Part shown: in pieces, positions 1-8,353 of the stretch
Numbering within the stretch: position 1 is the stretch's first letter
How the letters are laid out: each line of letters opens with the position of its first letter
Origin: Chitinophagaceae bacterium
GTDB lineage: Bacteria > Bacteroidota > Bacteroidia > Chitinophagales > Chitinophagaceae
Reading direction: 5' to 3'
Assembly: GCA_027489035.1 (NCBI GenBank)
Contig: JAIYAN010000012.1
Coordinates: 349,437 to 413,436 of the forward strand
DNA: 64,000 bases
Made by a program: the position numbers and the translations under genes
The notes under the pieces: generated by a model
Seen by the model: the letters and a program-made list of their open reading frames with translations, nothing else
Told to the model about the DNA's origin: nothing
Databases searched by the model: none

Positions 1-557
1 AAAGCGGAAAAAAAGCCACCCGCCAACTTCGCTCTCAGAAGCTTGTGCCAGGTGTAATTTACGGTGGTAACACAGAAGTAAATTTCGCAGCTCTTTCAAC
101 CGCATTTAAATCAATCGTGTATACGCCAGAATTTATGTTGGCAAACATCACAGTTGATGGAAAATCTTACCGTTGCATTCTTAAAGATTTGCAGTTCCAT
201 AAAGTAACTGATGAATTATTGCACGTAGATTTTCTTGAATTGGTTGAAGATAAAAAAGTGATTGCTACTTTGCCTTTAAAATACATGGGTACACCAGCTG
301 GGGTTAAAGCCGGGGGTAAACTTGTAACTAAAATGAAGGCGATTAAAGTAAAAACTTATCCTAAATATTTGAAAGAATTTATTGAGGTTGATTTGTCAAA
401 TCTTCAATTAAATGAAAACTTACGTGTAGAAAATATCATTGCTGACAATATGGAAGTAATGAACTCTCCAAGAATTCCAATTGCTACAATCGCTATGACG
501 CGTGCGTTGAAGCAAGAAGAAGCTGCTGCTCCAAAAGCTGCAAAAGGGAAAAAATAA
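1..557 (+). CDS. rplY: 50S ribosomal protein L25/general stress protein Ctc (5' end cut off)
   Basis: Binds 5S rRNA in the large ribosomal subunit. The reading frame is open to the left edge: codons from position 3 read SGKKATRQLRSQKLVPGVIYGG, the typical start of the N-terminal L25 domain. A GTG at 45 is therefore an internal Val codon and not the start. Roughly 10-15 residues are missing upstream. The protein has the N-terminal beta-barrel L25 domain followed by the C-terminal TL5/Ctc domain (about residues 95-170), so it is the long CTC form. The tail is Ala/Lys-rich (AAAPKAAKGKK). A strong terminator follows at 581-608, so this is the last gene of its transcript. The family call is secure; what lies upstream cannot be seen. 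Confidence 0.93.
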   Translation, partial: SGKKATRQLRSQKLVPGVIYGGNTEVNFAALSTAFKSIVYTPEFMLANITVDGKSYRCILKDLQFHKVTDELLHVDFLELVEDKKVIATLPLKYMGTPAGVKAGGKLVTKMKAIKVKTYPKYLKEFIEVDLSNLQLNENLRVENIIADNMEVMNSPRIPIATIAMTRALKQEEAAAPKAAKGKK

Positions 558-580
558 TTTTCAACTAATATTACAATTAA

Positions 581-608
581 AAGCCCTTGTTTTCAAGGGC
601 TTTTTTTT
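581..608 (+). terminator. Intrinsic terminator after rplY
   Basis: A perfect 9-bp stem, AAGCCCTTG / CAAGGGCTT (581-589 and 594-602), has a four-base loop and runs into a tract of T residues. It lies 24 bases after the L25 stop codon. Confidence 0.92.
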
Positions 609-626
609 CAGTTACGAATTTAATAG

Positions 627-649
627 GTTAAACAAAGCGTTTGTTTAAC
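627..649. repeat. Perfect inverted repeat upstream of yidC
   Basis: GTTAAACAAA (627-636) and TTTGTTTAAC (640-649) are perfect 10-bp inverted arms with a 3-base spacer, 20 bases before the yidC start codon. There is no following T-run, so it is not a terminator. It overlaps a possible weak -7 element (TAACTTTA, 646-653), which would fit an operator or a 5'-leader hairpin. Function is inferred only. Confidence 0.6.
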
Positions 650-668
650 TTTACAAAAAAAAATTAAA

Positions 669-2498
669 ATGGGAACAGATAAAAATACAATCTGGGGTTT
701 TGTATTAATCGGAGCATTGCTTATTGCTATGTTTTATTTTAACAGTAAAGACCAACTTGCTTTTGAAGGAGAAAAAAAGCGTGTTAAGGATTCTATTGAT
801 AATCTGATAAAATTAAAAGCAAAAGAAGTACAGCCCGTTGTTGAAACTAAAAAAGCGGATTCTATTGCTATTCCAACCAAAGGGTTTAAATTATCTGAAG
901 CAGAATCTTTTACTACTTTAGAAAATGAAGTGCTGTCTATAAAATTCTCAAATAAAGGAGCGCAACCCAAATCTGTTGTTTTAAAAAAATTTAAAAAAGC
1001 AAATGGGGCACCTGTAGTTTTAAACGAAGCCCAATTCAATACCTTCAATTACAAAATCAATTCTGGAGAAAACAAAACTTCTGACATTAATAAAATCTTT
1101 TTTAATGCATCTGCAGTGGAAAAGAAAGCCGACCAATCTTCTATATTAAGTTTTGAAGCAAATGATTCCAACGGTAGAAAAATTGTGCATCAATTTATTT
1201 TGAAGCCCAATAGTTACATGCTCGATTTTAATTTAAACGTTGATGGAGTGAGTAAAATGCTTACAAATAATAGAATTGGTTTTAACTGGCAAAATGAAAC
1301 GCCTGCTATTGAAAAAGATAAAGAATACGAACTAACGCAAACTCATATTGGCTATTCAGCGGAACAAAAATTTGACTTTGATTATATTGGAGAAGGTGGC
1401 GACAATGAAATAAAAAATGCCAATTGGCTTTGTATCAAACAACAATTTTTTATATCAGCCTTAATTGCTAAAAATAAGTTCTCAGAAGTAAAATATGATT
1501 GGAAAATTCCAACAGATACTACTGAAAAATATTTAACAAGGGTAAATACAAATGCTTCTTATACATTTCCAAATCAAGAAAATGTATCTGTTCCATTACA
1601 ACTTTATTTTGGACCAAGTGATTACAACATTTTAAAGCAATATAAAAATGATTTAGAGTATGTGGTTCCTTACGGTAGTGGAATATTTTCTTTTGTAAAA
1701 TATATTAACCGATATTTCTTACTTCCTGTTTTTGATTTTATTCAGCAACATGTAATGAATATGGGTATGGTTATTTTACTCATTACTTTATTAATTAGGT
1801 TAATCACTTCGCCAATTTTATACAAAAGTTATTTAAGTGGCGCAAAGATGAAAGTATTAAAACCTGAAGTTGATGCATTAAAAGAGAAGTACAAAGATGA
1901 TCAACAAACGTTTGGTATGGAGCAAATGAAATTATGGAAAAGTGCAGGCGTTAGTCCACTTGGAGGGTGTTTACCGGCTTTATTACAAATTCCAATTTTC
2001 ATGTCTTTGTATTATTTCTTTCAATCCAACATTGACCTACGTGGAAAAGATTTTTTATGGGCAAATGATTTAGCTCAATATGATTCTATTGCTTCGTTGC
2101 CTTTCTCTATTCCATTCTATGGTGATCATGTTAGTTTATTTACCATTACAGCCGTAATTACAAGTTTATTGATTTCAATTTACAGCATGAGCAACATGCA
2201 AGATAATAGCAATCCGCTTATGAAATATATGCCTTATATATTTCCTGTAATGTTGTTGGGTGTATTCAATAAATTACCAGCAGCATTAACTTGGTATTAT
2301 ACCATTTCAAATACGATTACATTATTGTTGCAAATTGTTATTCAAAAATATATCATTGATCATGATAAAATTATGTTGCAAATAGCTGAGAATCGTAAAA
2401 AGCCAGTTAAGAAATCTAAAATGCAGGAACGTATTGAATCTATGCAGGAAACGCAGAAAAAAATTCAAGACATGAAACAAAAGTCTGCAAAAAAATAA
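669..2498 (+). CDS. yidC: Membrane protein insertase YidC (Oxa1 family)
   Basis: Inserts and folds inner-membrane proteins, alone or with the Sec translocon. At 609 residues it has the Gram-negative YidC layout: an N-terminal transmembrane helix (about residues 7-25), a large periplasmic beta-sandwich domain (about 40-335), and the C-terminal insertase core with five membrane segments (about 340-560). The conserved groove arginine lies in LLIRLITSP near residue 376. The last 35 residues are very rich in Lys and Gln, a basic tail that in this family can contact ribosomes. The start ATG is preceded by an A-rich leader with no Shine-Dalgarno sequence. Terminators flank the gene on both sides, so it is probably monocistronic. 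A perfect inverted repeat sits just upstream. Confidence 0.97.
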   Translation: MGTDKNTIWGFVLIGALLIAMFYFNSKDQLAFEGEKKRVKDSIDNLIKLKAKEVQPVVETKKADSIAIPTKGFKLSEAESFTTLENEVLSIKFSNKGAQPKSVVLKKFKKANGAPVVLNEAQFNTFNYKINSGENKTSDINKIFFNASAVEKKADQSSILSFEANDSNGRKIVHQFILKPNSYMLDFNLNVDGVSKMLTNNRIGFNWQNETPAIEKDKEYELTQTHIGYSAEQKFDFDYIGEGGDNEIKNANWLCIKQQFFISALIAKNKFSEVKYDWKIPTDTTEKYLTRVNTNASYTFPNQENVSVPLQLYFGPSDYNILKQYKNDLEYVVPYGSGIFSFVKYINRYFLLPVFDFIQQHVMNMGMVILLITLLIRLITSPILYKSYLSGAKMKVLKPEVDALKEKYKDDQQTFGMEQMKLWKSAGVSPLGGCLPALLQIPIFMSLYYFFQSNIDLRGKDFLWANDLAQYDSIASLPFSIPFYGDHVSLFTITAVITSLLISIYSMSNMQDNSNPLMKYMPYIFPVMLLGVFNKLPAALTWYYTISNTITLLLQIVIQKYIIDHDKIMLQIAENRKKPVKKSKMQERIESMQETQKKIQDMKQKSAKK

Positions 2499-2521
2499 AT
2501 GATTCGTTAATCTTTCATATA

Positions 2522-2552
2522 AAAACCGTTCAAAATCAAAGAACGGTTTTTT
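2522..2552 (+). terminator. Intrinsic terminator after yidC
   Basis: A perfect 10-bp stem, AAAACCGTTC / GAACGGTTTT (2522-2531 and 2541-2550), has a 9-base loop and continues into Ts. It lies 24 bases after the yidC stop. Confidence 0.9.
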
Positions 2553-2602
2553 GTTTTTATATTTCTTGGTGTTTTTATTTATCTTTAATTACAAAAAATT
2601 GA

Positions 2603-3259
2603 ATGATTAAATACATCTATTTTCTAGCTTTTTTATTGACTTCATTTGGAAAAATTGAAGCACAAAAAATAATCAATGAGGCCACATTGACCTATAAAGT
2701 TGAAATTAAAAATTCAAATACGAATCAACCAGTTCAAAATTCAAACTCTAATCAATACGTCATTTATATAAAAGGGTCATCATCTCGTTCGGATTTAACT
2801 ACTTCAATGGGTAGCGAGTCTGCTGTTTATGATTCAAAAAAATCAAGCGGATATATTGCTAAATCATACAGCGGTCAAAAATTATTAATTAATTTAACTA
2901 AAGCTGAGTGGTTTACTCAAAATGCAATATTTCAACAGTTGAAATTTAATGTAACATCCGAAACGAAGAATATTTCGGGTTATGATTGCAAAAAAGCCAT
3001 ATCAAAACTAGCAACAGGAGAAACGATAATTGTTTATTTTGAACCCAACATTGAGTTGTCTAACCAAGATTATATATTAGCTTTTCCTGAGTTAAAAGGA
3101 TTGCCAATCGTAATAGAAAGAGAAAGCAAAAGCAGTACATTTACATACACTTTAGCAGATATCATTTATGATAATGTTGCATCAAATTTATTTGAGATAT
3201 CACAAAAAAACTATCGAGTGATGAATTATGAAGATGCAAAAAAGTTTCAGAAAAAATAA
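2603..3259 (+). CDS. Secreted GLPGLI/DUF4412-like protein of unknown function
   Basis: 218 residues with a signal peptide (about residues 1-20, ending IEAQ), so exported to the periplasm or beyond. The body resembles the GLPGLI/DUF4412 type of Bacteroidota secreted protein. It is beta-rich, has the ISGYDCKKA motif near residue 132 that corresponds to the 'I-x-G-Y-x-C-K-K-A' signature, and then a LKGLPIVIERE segment similar to the GLPG box. Function is unknown for the family. The gene stands between the yidC terminator and a convergent small gene whose stop codon is three bases away. A weak promoter-like TATCTTTA lies at 2580-2587. The family assignment is from motif memory only. Confidence 0.7.
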   Translation: MIKYIYFLAFLLTSFGKIEAQKIINEATLTYKVEIKNSNTNQPVQNSNSNQYVIYIKGSSSRSDLTTSMGSESAVYDSKKSSGYIAKSYSGQKLLINLTKAEWFTQNAIFQQLKFNVTSETKNISGYDCKKAISKLATGETIIVYFEPNIELSNQDYILAFPELKGLPIVIERESKSSTFTYTLADIIYDNVASNLFEISQKNYRVMNYEDAKKFQKK

Positions 3260-3262
3260 AGA

Positions 3263-3613
3263 TTAATTTTTTGCAGTAATAACCAGTTTCAAACCTGTAT
3301 ACCCTTGTTTTAATTCTGTAGATAGGATTTTCTGTTTTGGAGGAAGAATGTATAAAGTGTTTCCTTTTTGGTAGTATTTTAAGAAACTGATGTTAGAAAA
3401 ATTTTCAGATTCAGAGCCAGATAACATCATTCCTTTGTATTTCAAACCATTTTTCATATTAAGTGAAACATTATTCTTGAAACCGTGTTCGGTATTGATG
3501 TTTAATGCAATATGGCTTCTTGATTTCTTTCTCAAACCTCTATCCGCGAATGAGGAAAATACACTTCCGCAAACCAAGATTGCAATCAATAATATCTTAA
3601 ATGTTTGTTTCAT
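3263..3613 (-). CDS. Small secreted protein of unknown function
   Basis: 116 residues on the minus strand with a clear signal peptide (MKQTFKILLIAILVCGSVFSS, cleavage probably after SFA). The mature part is about 90 residues, basic and polar, with no cysteines or recognisable motif. The segment FLKYYQKGNTLYILPPKQK suggests a short beta-rich domain. It ends three bases from the stop of the convergent gene to its left. I do not recognise a family; an open frame on the opposite strand (3390-3623) is judged a shadow because it lacks a signal sequence and sensible composition. Confidence 0.7.
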   Translation of the reverse strand: MKQTFKILLIAILVCGSVFSSFADRGLRKKSRSHIALNINTEHGFKNNVSLNMKNGLKYKGMMLSGSESENFSNISFLKYYQKGNTLYILPPKQKILSTELKQGYTGLKLVITAKN

Positions 3614-3741
3614 TTTTAAATAGTCAATTCAAATATATACTTAATTTTTATTAAAAAAAAGCATTTTGCTAAATTTCTTTAAAAATATTTTATTATAAAG
3701 AATAAATAATTTTTGGATGGATGATTGAATATGTGTTTTAA

Positions 3742-5202
3742 ATGATTAAATTGGGTAAACAAGTAAAATCGAAATCTATGAATTCATATAATAGGCAAGA
3801 TAAAAGTGATTTTAGGGCGTTATTGCAAAAATACATGAAGCTAAAGCAAGGCAAAACCTTTTCATTTATAGAAGAAGATGAATTTGAACAAATTGTTGAG
3901 TATTTTTTAAATCAAGATAATCAAGAAGAAGCTTTTGATGCAGCGGCAATCGCAGTGGATCAATTTCCTTATTCTTCAACATTGGTTTTGATGAAAGCAG
4001 ATGTATTGTTAACCCTCAGGAGATATGAAGATGCATTAGAAGTAGTAGAAAAAGCAGAATTATTAAACCCAAATGAAATTTCTATTTATATCATAAAGAC
4101 AGATGCGTTATTGGCAACTGAACAGCACGAGTTGGCTGCAGAAGTTTTAGAGTGTGCATTAAATCTTTTTGAAGGACAGGATAAAATTGAGTTACTATTT
4201 GAACTTTCAGATGTTTATGATGATTACGAAAAATTTGATAAGGTATTTGATTGTTTGAAAATGATTATTGAAATAGATTGTGAAAACGAAGAAGCCCTTT
4301 ACAAAATTTGTTTTTGGAGTGATTATACTGGAAGAAATGAAGAAAGTGTTGCAATACATAACGAGTTGATTGAAAAAAATCCTTACAGTGAATTGGGTTG
4401 GTTTAATTTGGCTGCTGCATATCAAGGGTTAAAACTTTATGAAAAAGCAATTGATGCATATCAATATGTAGTTGCCATTAATGAAAAATTTGACTTTGCG
4501 TATCGCAATATGGGTGATGCTTACATGCGATTAAAAAAATACAAAGAGGCGATAGAATGTTTAGAAAAAGTGTTGATGTTATCTATGCCAGAATCGGTAA
4601 TATTTGAAGCAATAGGACATTGTTACGACAAATTAAATAATCATGCACAAGCACGGTTTTACTACAAAAAAGCTTGTCATTTTGATAATGATTATGCTCA
4701 TCTTCACTATAAAATTGCTTGCACGTACATGAACCAGGGGCTTTTTAAAAATGCCATTAAATCTTTACAAAATGCGTTGAATCAACATTTGATGCAGCCA
4801 GATTATAATTTAGCCTTAGGTAAATGTTATTTCGAAATGAGAGACTATGATGAAGCGATTACTTATTTTGGAAATGTTGTTCGTGTGAGACCAAAGCAAT
4901 TAATTGGTTGGATTGAATTATTAAACTGTTTATATCAAGCAGAATTGTTTGAAGAAGGAATAGAATATGCCATGGTTGCATTCGAAAACACGGATGCCAA
5001 GCCCATTTTTTTATACTACAAAGCTGCTTTTTATTTTGCAAATGCTCAACCTAAAGAAGCATTAATTCAGCTTGAAAATGCGTTGAAATTAAAGCCTAAA
5101 TTAATAAAACAATTCATTGAAATTAATCCGTCGATTTTAAGAAATCAATCAGTTGTAGACCTAATTGCAAGGAATAAATCATCGAAAATCCGTAAACCTT
5201 GA
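3742..5202 (+). CDS. Tetratricopeptide-repeat (TPR) protein
   Basis: 486 residues made almost wholly of about ten TPR helical pairs (roughly residues 45-460), for example NPYSELGWFNLAAAYQGLKL and FAYRNMGDAYMRLKKYKEAI. There is no signal peptide or membrane helix, so it is predicted to be a cytoplasmic scaffold for protein-protein contacts. An alternative start at the Met codon at 3778 (residue 13) would remove a basic N-terminus. It lies 57 bases upstream of comA and may share its neighbourhood, but comA has its own promoter-like element at 5235. The binding partner cannot be told from sequence. Confidence 0.85.
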   Translation: MIKLGKQVKSKSMNSYNRQDKSDFRALLQKYMKLKQGKTFSFIEEDEFEQIVEYFLNQDNQEEAFDAAAIAVDQFPYSSTLVLMKADVLLTLRRYEDALEVVEKAELLNPNEISIYIIKTDALLATEQHELAAEVLECALNLFEGQDKIELLFELSDVYDDYEKFDKVFDCLKMIIEIDCENEEALYKICFWSDYTGRNEESVAIHNELIEKNPYSELGWFNLAAAYQGLKLYEKAIDAYQYVVAINEKFDFAYRNMGDAYMRLKKYKEAIECLEKVLMLSMPESVIFEAIGHCYDKLNNHAQARFYYKKACHFDNDYAHLHYKIACTYMNQGLFKNAIKSLQNALNQHLMQPDYNLALGKCYFEMRDYDEAITYFGNVVRVRPKQLIGWIELLNCLYQAELFEEGIEYAMVAFENTDAKPIFLYYKAAFYFANAQPKEALIQLENALKLKPKLIKQFIEINPSILRNQSVVDLIARNKSSKIRKP

Positions 5203-5234
5203 TTTTCATTTAACGAACTTTAAAATTGATTAGA

Positions 5235-5242
5235 TATATTTG
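5235..5242 (+). promoter_or_regulatory. Bacteroidota-type -7 promoter element for comA
   Basis: TATATTTG matches the TAnnTTTG -7 consensus of the Bacteroidota primary sigma factor and lies 17 bases before the comA ATG. The upstream TTTG (-33) element is not clear. Confidence 0.6.
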
Positions 5243-5259
5243 CAAAAAATATACAAAAA

Positions 5260-6024
5260 ATGAATTTTAATTTAACTCAGATTCCAGAAAGAACGATTAA
5301 GCCTAGAGTGAGCGGAATTACAATGGTGATGGATAAAGGTTTAAGTATTGAAGAAGCAAGAAATTTAATGAGTGTTGGTCATCCGCATATCGACGTAGTT
5401 AAATTGGGATTTGGGACAGCATTTGTAACGCCTAATTTAAAAGAAAAACTAGCGGTTTATCGTGAATTTGATATGCCTGTTTATTTTGGGGGCACACTTT
5501 TTGAAGCGTTTTTAATAAGAAATCAATTTGAAGATTATATTGCTATCTGTAAAGAATTTGGTGTGAGCTATATGGAAGTAAGCGATGGTTCAATTACAAT
5601 TCCTCATGCAGAAAAATGCGGTTATATCGAAAAGTTATCAAAACATGGCGTTGTATTAAGTGAGGTTGGAAGCAAAGATGCTGCTCATATTATTCCGCCT
5701 TATAAATGGATTGAATTAATGAGTGCTGAATTGAGCGCAGGTGCTGCTTATGTAATTGCAGAAGCTAGAGAGGCAGGAAATGTAGGAATATATAGAGGTT
5801 CTGGAGAAGTTAGAGAAGGTTTGGTGCAAGAAATATTAACCCAAATACCAGCAGAGAAAATACTTTGGGAAGCGCCACAAAAAGCACAGCAATTATATTT
5901 TTTAGAGCTTATTGGTTGCAATGTAAATCTTGGAAACATCGCTCCGTCGGAAATCATTGCGTTAGAAGCCATGCGCATCGGTTTAAGAGGCGATACCTTC
6001 GAACTTTACCTCGATAAAAAATAA
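5260..6024 (+). CDS. comA: Phosphosulfolactate synthase (ComA family)
   Basis: The family adds sulfite to phosphoenolpyruvate to form (R)-2-phospho-3-sulfolactate, the first step of the archaeal coenzyme M route and of bacterial sulfolactate formation. The 254-residue TIM-barrel protein is of usual length. Recognisable segments are TMVMDKGLS near the start, HIDVVKLGFGTAF, MPVYFGGTLFEAF, YMEVSDGSI, VLSEVGSKD, VIAEAREAG and LWEAPQKAQQ, including acidic and basic residues expected around the PEP and Mg2+ site. aroE follows after 2 bases, so the two are co-transcribed. comB and comC are not in the window, so the product's fate is unknown; sulfonate or sulfonolipid metabolism is a possible use, which is inference. 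The symbol refers to the coenzyme M gene, not the competence gene of the same name. Confidence 0.88.
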   Translation: MNFNLTQIPERTIKPRVSGITMVMDKGLSIEEARNLMSVGHPHIDVVKLGFGTAFVTPNLKEKLAVYREFDMPVYFGGTLFEAFLIRNQFEDYIAICKEFGVSYMEVSDGSITIPHAEKCGYIEKLSKHGVVLSEVGSKDAAHIIPPYKWIELMSAELSAGAAYVIAEAREAGNVGIYRGSGEVREGLVQEILTQIPAEKILWEAPQKAQQLYFLELIGCNVNLGNIAPSEIIALEAMRIGLRGDTFELYLDKK

Positions 6025-6026
6025 TT

Positions 6027-6758
6027 ATGAATCGATTTGGTTTGATTGGATATCCACTTGGACATTCGTTCTCTCAACAGTATTTCAACAATAAATTCAA
6101 AACTGAAAATTTAAACGATTGCTTTTTTGAATTGTTTCCAATTGAAAATGTCGATTTATTTCCTGAATTATTAGATGCCCATAAAGATTTAAAAGGATTG
6201 GCTGTTACTATTCCCTACAAACAGACCATAATTAGTTTTCTTACAAGTATTGATGAGGCTGCTTCTGAAATAGGCGCGGTGAACTGTATAAAAATTTCAT
6301 CTCAAAAAACAATTGGGTTTAATACAGATGTTATTGGCTTCGAAAACTCCATTAAGCCAATTTTAAAACCTAACCATAAAAAAGCGTTGATATTGGGAAC
6401 AGGCGGCGGTTCTAAAGCCGTTCAATTTGTGTTTAAAAAATTGGGTATTGAATTTTTATTGGTAAGCAGATCAAAAAATCATCAGCACATTCAATATCAA
6501 GATATCAATGAATTGATTTGCGCTGACTATAACATTATTGTTAATGCTACTCCAGTAGGAATGGCTCCAAACAATGATAAATGTCCAGAAATCCCATATC
6601 AATTTTTAAGTGAAAATCATCTTTTGTTTGATTTGATTTATAACCCAGCCGAAACATTGTTTTTACAAAAAGGAAGAGAAGCTGGCGCACAAACAAAAAA
6701 CGGACACGAAATGCTAATTACCCAAGCAGAAGCCAATTGGAAGATTTGGAATCAGTAA
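6027..6758 (+). CDS. aroE: Shikimate dehydrogenase
   Basis: Reduces 3-dehydroshikimate to shikimate with NADPH in chorismate and aromatic amino acid synthesis; cytoplasmic. 243 residues, somewhat shorter than the E. coli enzyme. The N-terminal substrate domain has IGYPLGHSFSQQYFN (shikimate-binding Ser residues) and VTIPYKQ with the catalytic Lys near residue 65. GAVNCI and FNTDVIGF supply the substrate Asn and Asp. The NADP domain carries the glycine-rich LGTGGGSKAV, and the C-terminal GHEMLITQAE motif is intact. It is the second gene of the comA-aroE pair. It converges on a minus-strand thioesterase 17 bases beyond its stop. Confidence 0.95.
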   Translation: MNRFGLIGYPLGHSFSQQYFNNKFKTENLNDCFFELFPIENVDLFPELLDAHKDLKGLAVTIPYKQTIISFLTSIDEAASEIGAVNCIKISSQKTIGFNTDVIGFENSIKPILKPNHKKALILGTGGGSKAVQFVFKKLGIEFLLVSRSKNHQHIQYQDINELICADYNIIVNATPVGMAPNNDKCPEIPYQFLSENHLLFDLIYNPAETLFLQKGREAGAQTKNGHEMLITQAEANWKIWNQ

Positions 6759-6775
6759 TATAAGCGGCTTTAAAA

Positions 6776-7210
6776 TTAATTGGCTTTTATTTTTTCTAAA
6801 AAAACATCAGGAATACTACTTGTTTTTTTAGCTGTGTAATCAAAAAAAATCAATCCAGTTTTTGCAATCGCGGAATTTAAATTTTCTCCGTTTTTTTCAA
6901 TACTCATTCTATAATAGAGTTCAAAACCCAATGGCGTAATATCTCCCACACTCAATTCGATTTTAATAATATCACCGTAAAACATTTCTTTTAAATAATT
7001 CACAGCCAGCTCATTCATAATGATGCTTTTTCCTTCAATATTTAATTCAGTATAATTCAAACTATTTAACCAATGAACCCTAGCTTCATGCAAAATGCTC
7101 ACTAGTGCATCATTTCCAAGATGATTGCCATAGTTGATATCCGTTATTCTAACGGGTATGGTTAAGGTGTAAATGATATTTTCAGGAAATACGAGTTTAA
7201 TTCTAGCCAT
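6776..7210 (-). CDS. Hotdog-fold acyl-CoA thioesterase (4HBT/YbgC-like)
   Basis: 144 residues of the 4-hydroxybenzoyl-CoA thioesterase superfamily, which hydrolyses acyl-CoA or acyl-ACP thioesters. The signature VRITDINYGNHLGNDALV is present: Asp24 is at the catalytic position and NHLGN matches the family's H-x-N-N region. SILHEARVHWL forms the long hotdog helix. Substrate cannot be predicted. Its start codon overlaps the end of rdgB by 8 bases, which suggests translational coupling in the order unknown protein - rdgB - thioesterase. Confidence 0.87.
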   Translation of the reverse strand: MARIKLVFPENIIYTLTIPVRITDINYGNHLGNDALVSILHEARVHWLNSLNYTELNIEGKSIIMNELAVNYLKEMFYGDIIKIELSVGDITPLGFELYYRMSIEKNGENLNSAIAKTGLIFFDYTAKKTSSIPDVFLEKIKAN

Positions 7211-7787
7211 GGTAATTGTTTAAAAATGCGATTAATTTAAAAGTGGCTTTTTTACGGTGGCTGTACTTGTTCTTTTCTTCTAAATTCATTTCGCCAAATG
7301 TTTTCACATCTCCATTTGGGATAAAAATAGCATCATAACCAAATCCATTATCCCCTTTGATTTCGTTGGTTATTACTCCTTCGCAAATGCCTTCAAAAAG
7401 AAAGTATTCATGATCAATAATTAACGAAATGACAGTTCGGAAACGTGCATTCCTATTGGTATTCCCTTCAAGATTTTGCAATAATTTTTTGATGTTATTT
7501 TCATTATTGGCTTCATCTCCGGCATAACGAGCACTTCTTACACCAGGCTCACCATTTAACGTGTCAACCTCTAAGCCTGTATCTTCACTAAAACAGTTTT
7601 TCCCAAATAAGCGGTGAATGGTGGAGGATTTTTCCGCTGCATTTTCTTCAAGTGTTTGATGTGGCTCTGGAATATCAATATCAATTCCTGCTTCATGTAA
7701 ACTTTTAATAAGGATATTTTTATCCATCAAGGATTGTACTTCTATTACTTTATTTTGGTTGTTGGTTGCAAAAATTAGTTCGATCAT
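7203..7787 (-). CDS. rdgB: Non-canonical purine NTP pyrophosphatase (RdgB/HAM1)
   Basis: Hydrolyses dITP, XTP and dHAPTP to monophosphates, which keeps deaminated purines out of DNA and RNA. 194 residues, standard length. Motifs in order: FATNNQNKVIEVQ (the N-terminal T/S-x-N-x-x-K phosphate motif), SEDTGLEVDTLNGEPGVRSARYAG (metal and base site), GFGYDAIFIP and SHRKKA at the C-terminus. Minus-strand operon: 9 bases downstream of an unknown gene and overlapping the thioesterase by 8 bases. Confidence 0.95.
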   Translation of the reverse strand: MIELIFATNNQNKVIEVQSLMDKNILIKSLHEAGIDIDIPEPHQTLEENAAEKSSTIHRLFGKNCFSEDTGLEVDTLNGEPGVRSARYAGDEANNENNIKKLLQNLEGNTNRNARFRTVISLIIDHEYFLFEGICEGVITNEIKGDNGFGYDAIFIPNGDVKTFGEMNLEEKNKYSHRKKATFKLIAFLNNYHG

Positions 7788-7796
7788 TTTTATCGT

Positions 7797-8297
7797 TTAA
7801 ATTCCAAAAATTTGTTTCAAGCAATTCCAAAGCGCTTTTTTTTCATTAACATCTTTTGAAATTTCAGTTAAAGAAGATCCAAAAACCAATTGTATATTTT
7901 GATTTAAGATTGTTTGATATTTATCGGAGTATTCTGGCAAATTAAACTTTTGATTAATAGAACCCATTATTAAAATCAATTTGGGTTTAAAATGGTCAAC
8001 TGATTTTTGATAATTGTAATCAAGGTTAGAAGCGGTGTTAAAAATAGTTACATCCGAAAAAGTTAGTTTACAAGCGGTGAGAATACCGGTTAGAAATCGA
8101 AGATCTTCATCATTTAAATGAAGTATTTCTACATTATTCACCAGAATTAAAATATTTTTCAAGTTATCCCCTAAAAAATGCACCTTTTTTTCTTTTAATT
8201 TTTCAGGGATTGATTGCTTATCATCTAACACTATCAACGAATCTTTATATAATTCGGGTAACAATGTTGAAGGGATTTGAAAGTTGTCTAAACTCAT
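7797..8297 (-). CDS. Unknown cytoplasmic protein, first gene of the rdgB operon
   Basis: 166 residues without signal peptide or membrane helix. Visible features are alternating hydrophobic strands (KNILILVNNVEIL, KLILIMGSI) separated by helices, suggesting an alpha/beta fold, a lower-complexity middle (EDLRFLTGILTACKLTFSDV) and a C-terminal amphipathic helix (KKALWNCLKQIFGI). The pattern is faintly like a DNA polymerase accessory (psi-like) subunit, but I cannot support that. It is divergent from ilvE, with only 56 bases between the two start codons, so regulatory signals for both are compressed there. Confidence 0.75.
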   Translation of the reverse strand: MSLDNFQIPSTLLPELYKDSLIVLDDKQSIPEKLKEKKVHFLGDNLKNILILVNNVEILHLNDEDLRFLTGILTACKLTFSDVTIFNTASNLDYNYQKSVDHFKPKLILIMGSINQKFNLPEYSDKYQTILNQNIQLVFGSSLTEISKDVNEKKALWNCLKQIFGI

Positions 8298-8353
8298 AAG
8301 TATTGGTATTTACCGCCTTTATTTTTTGTTTCTTTGCAGTAAAATTAACGAAT

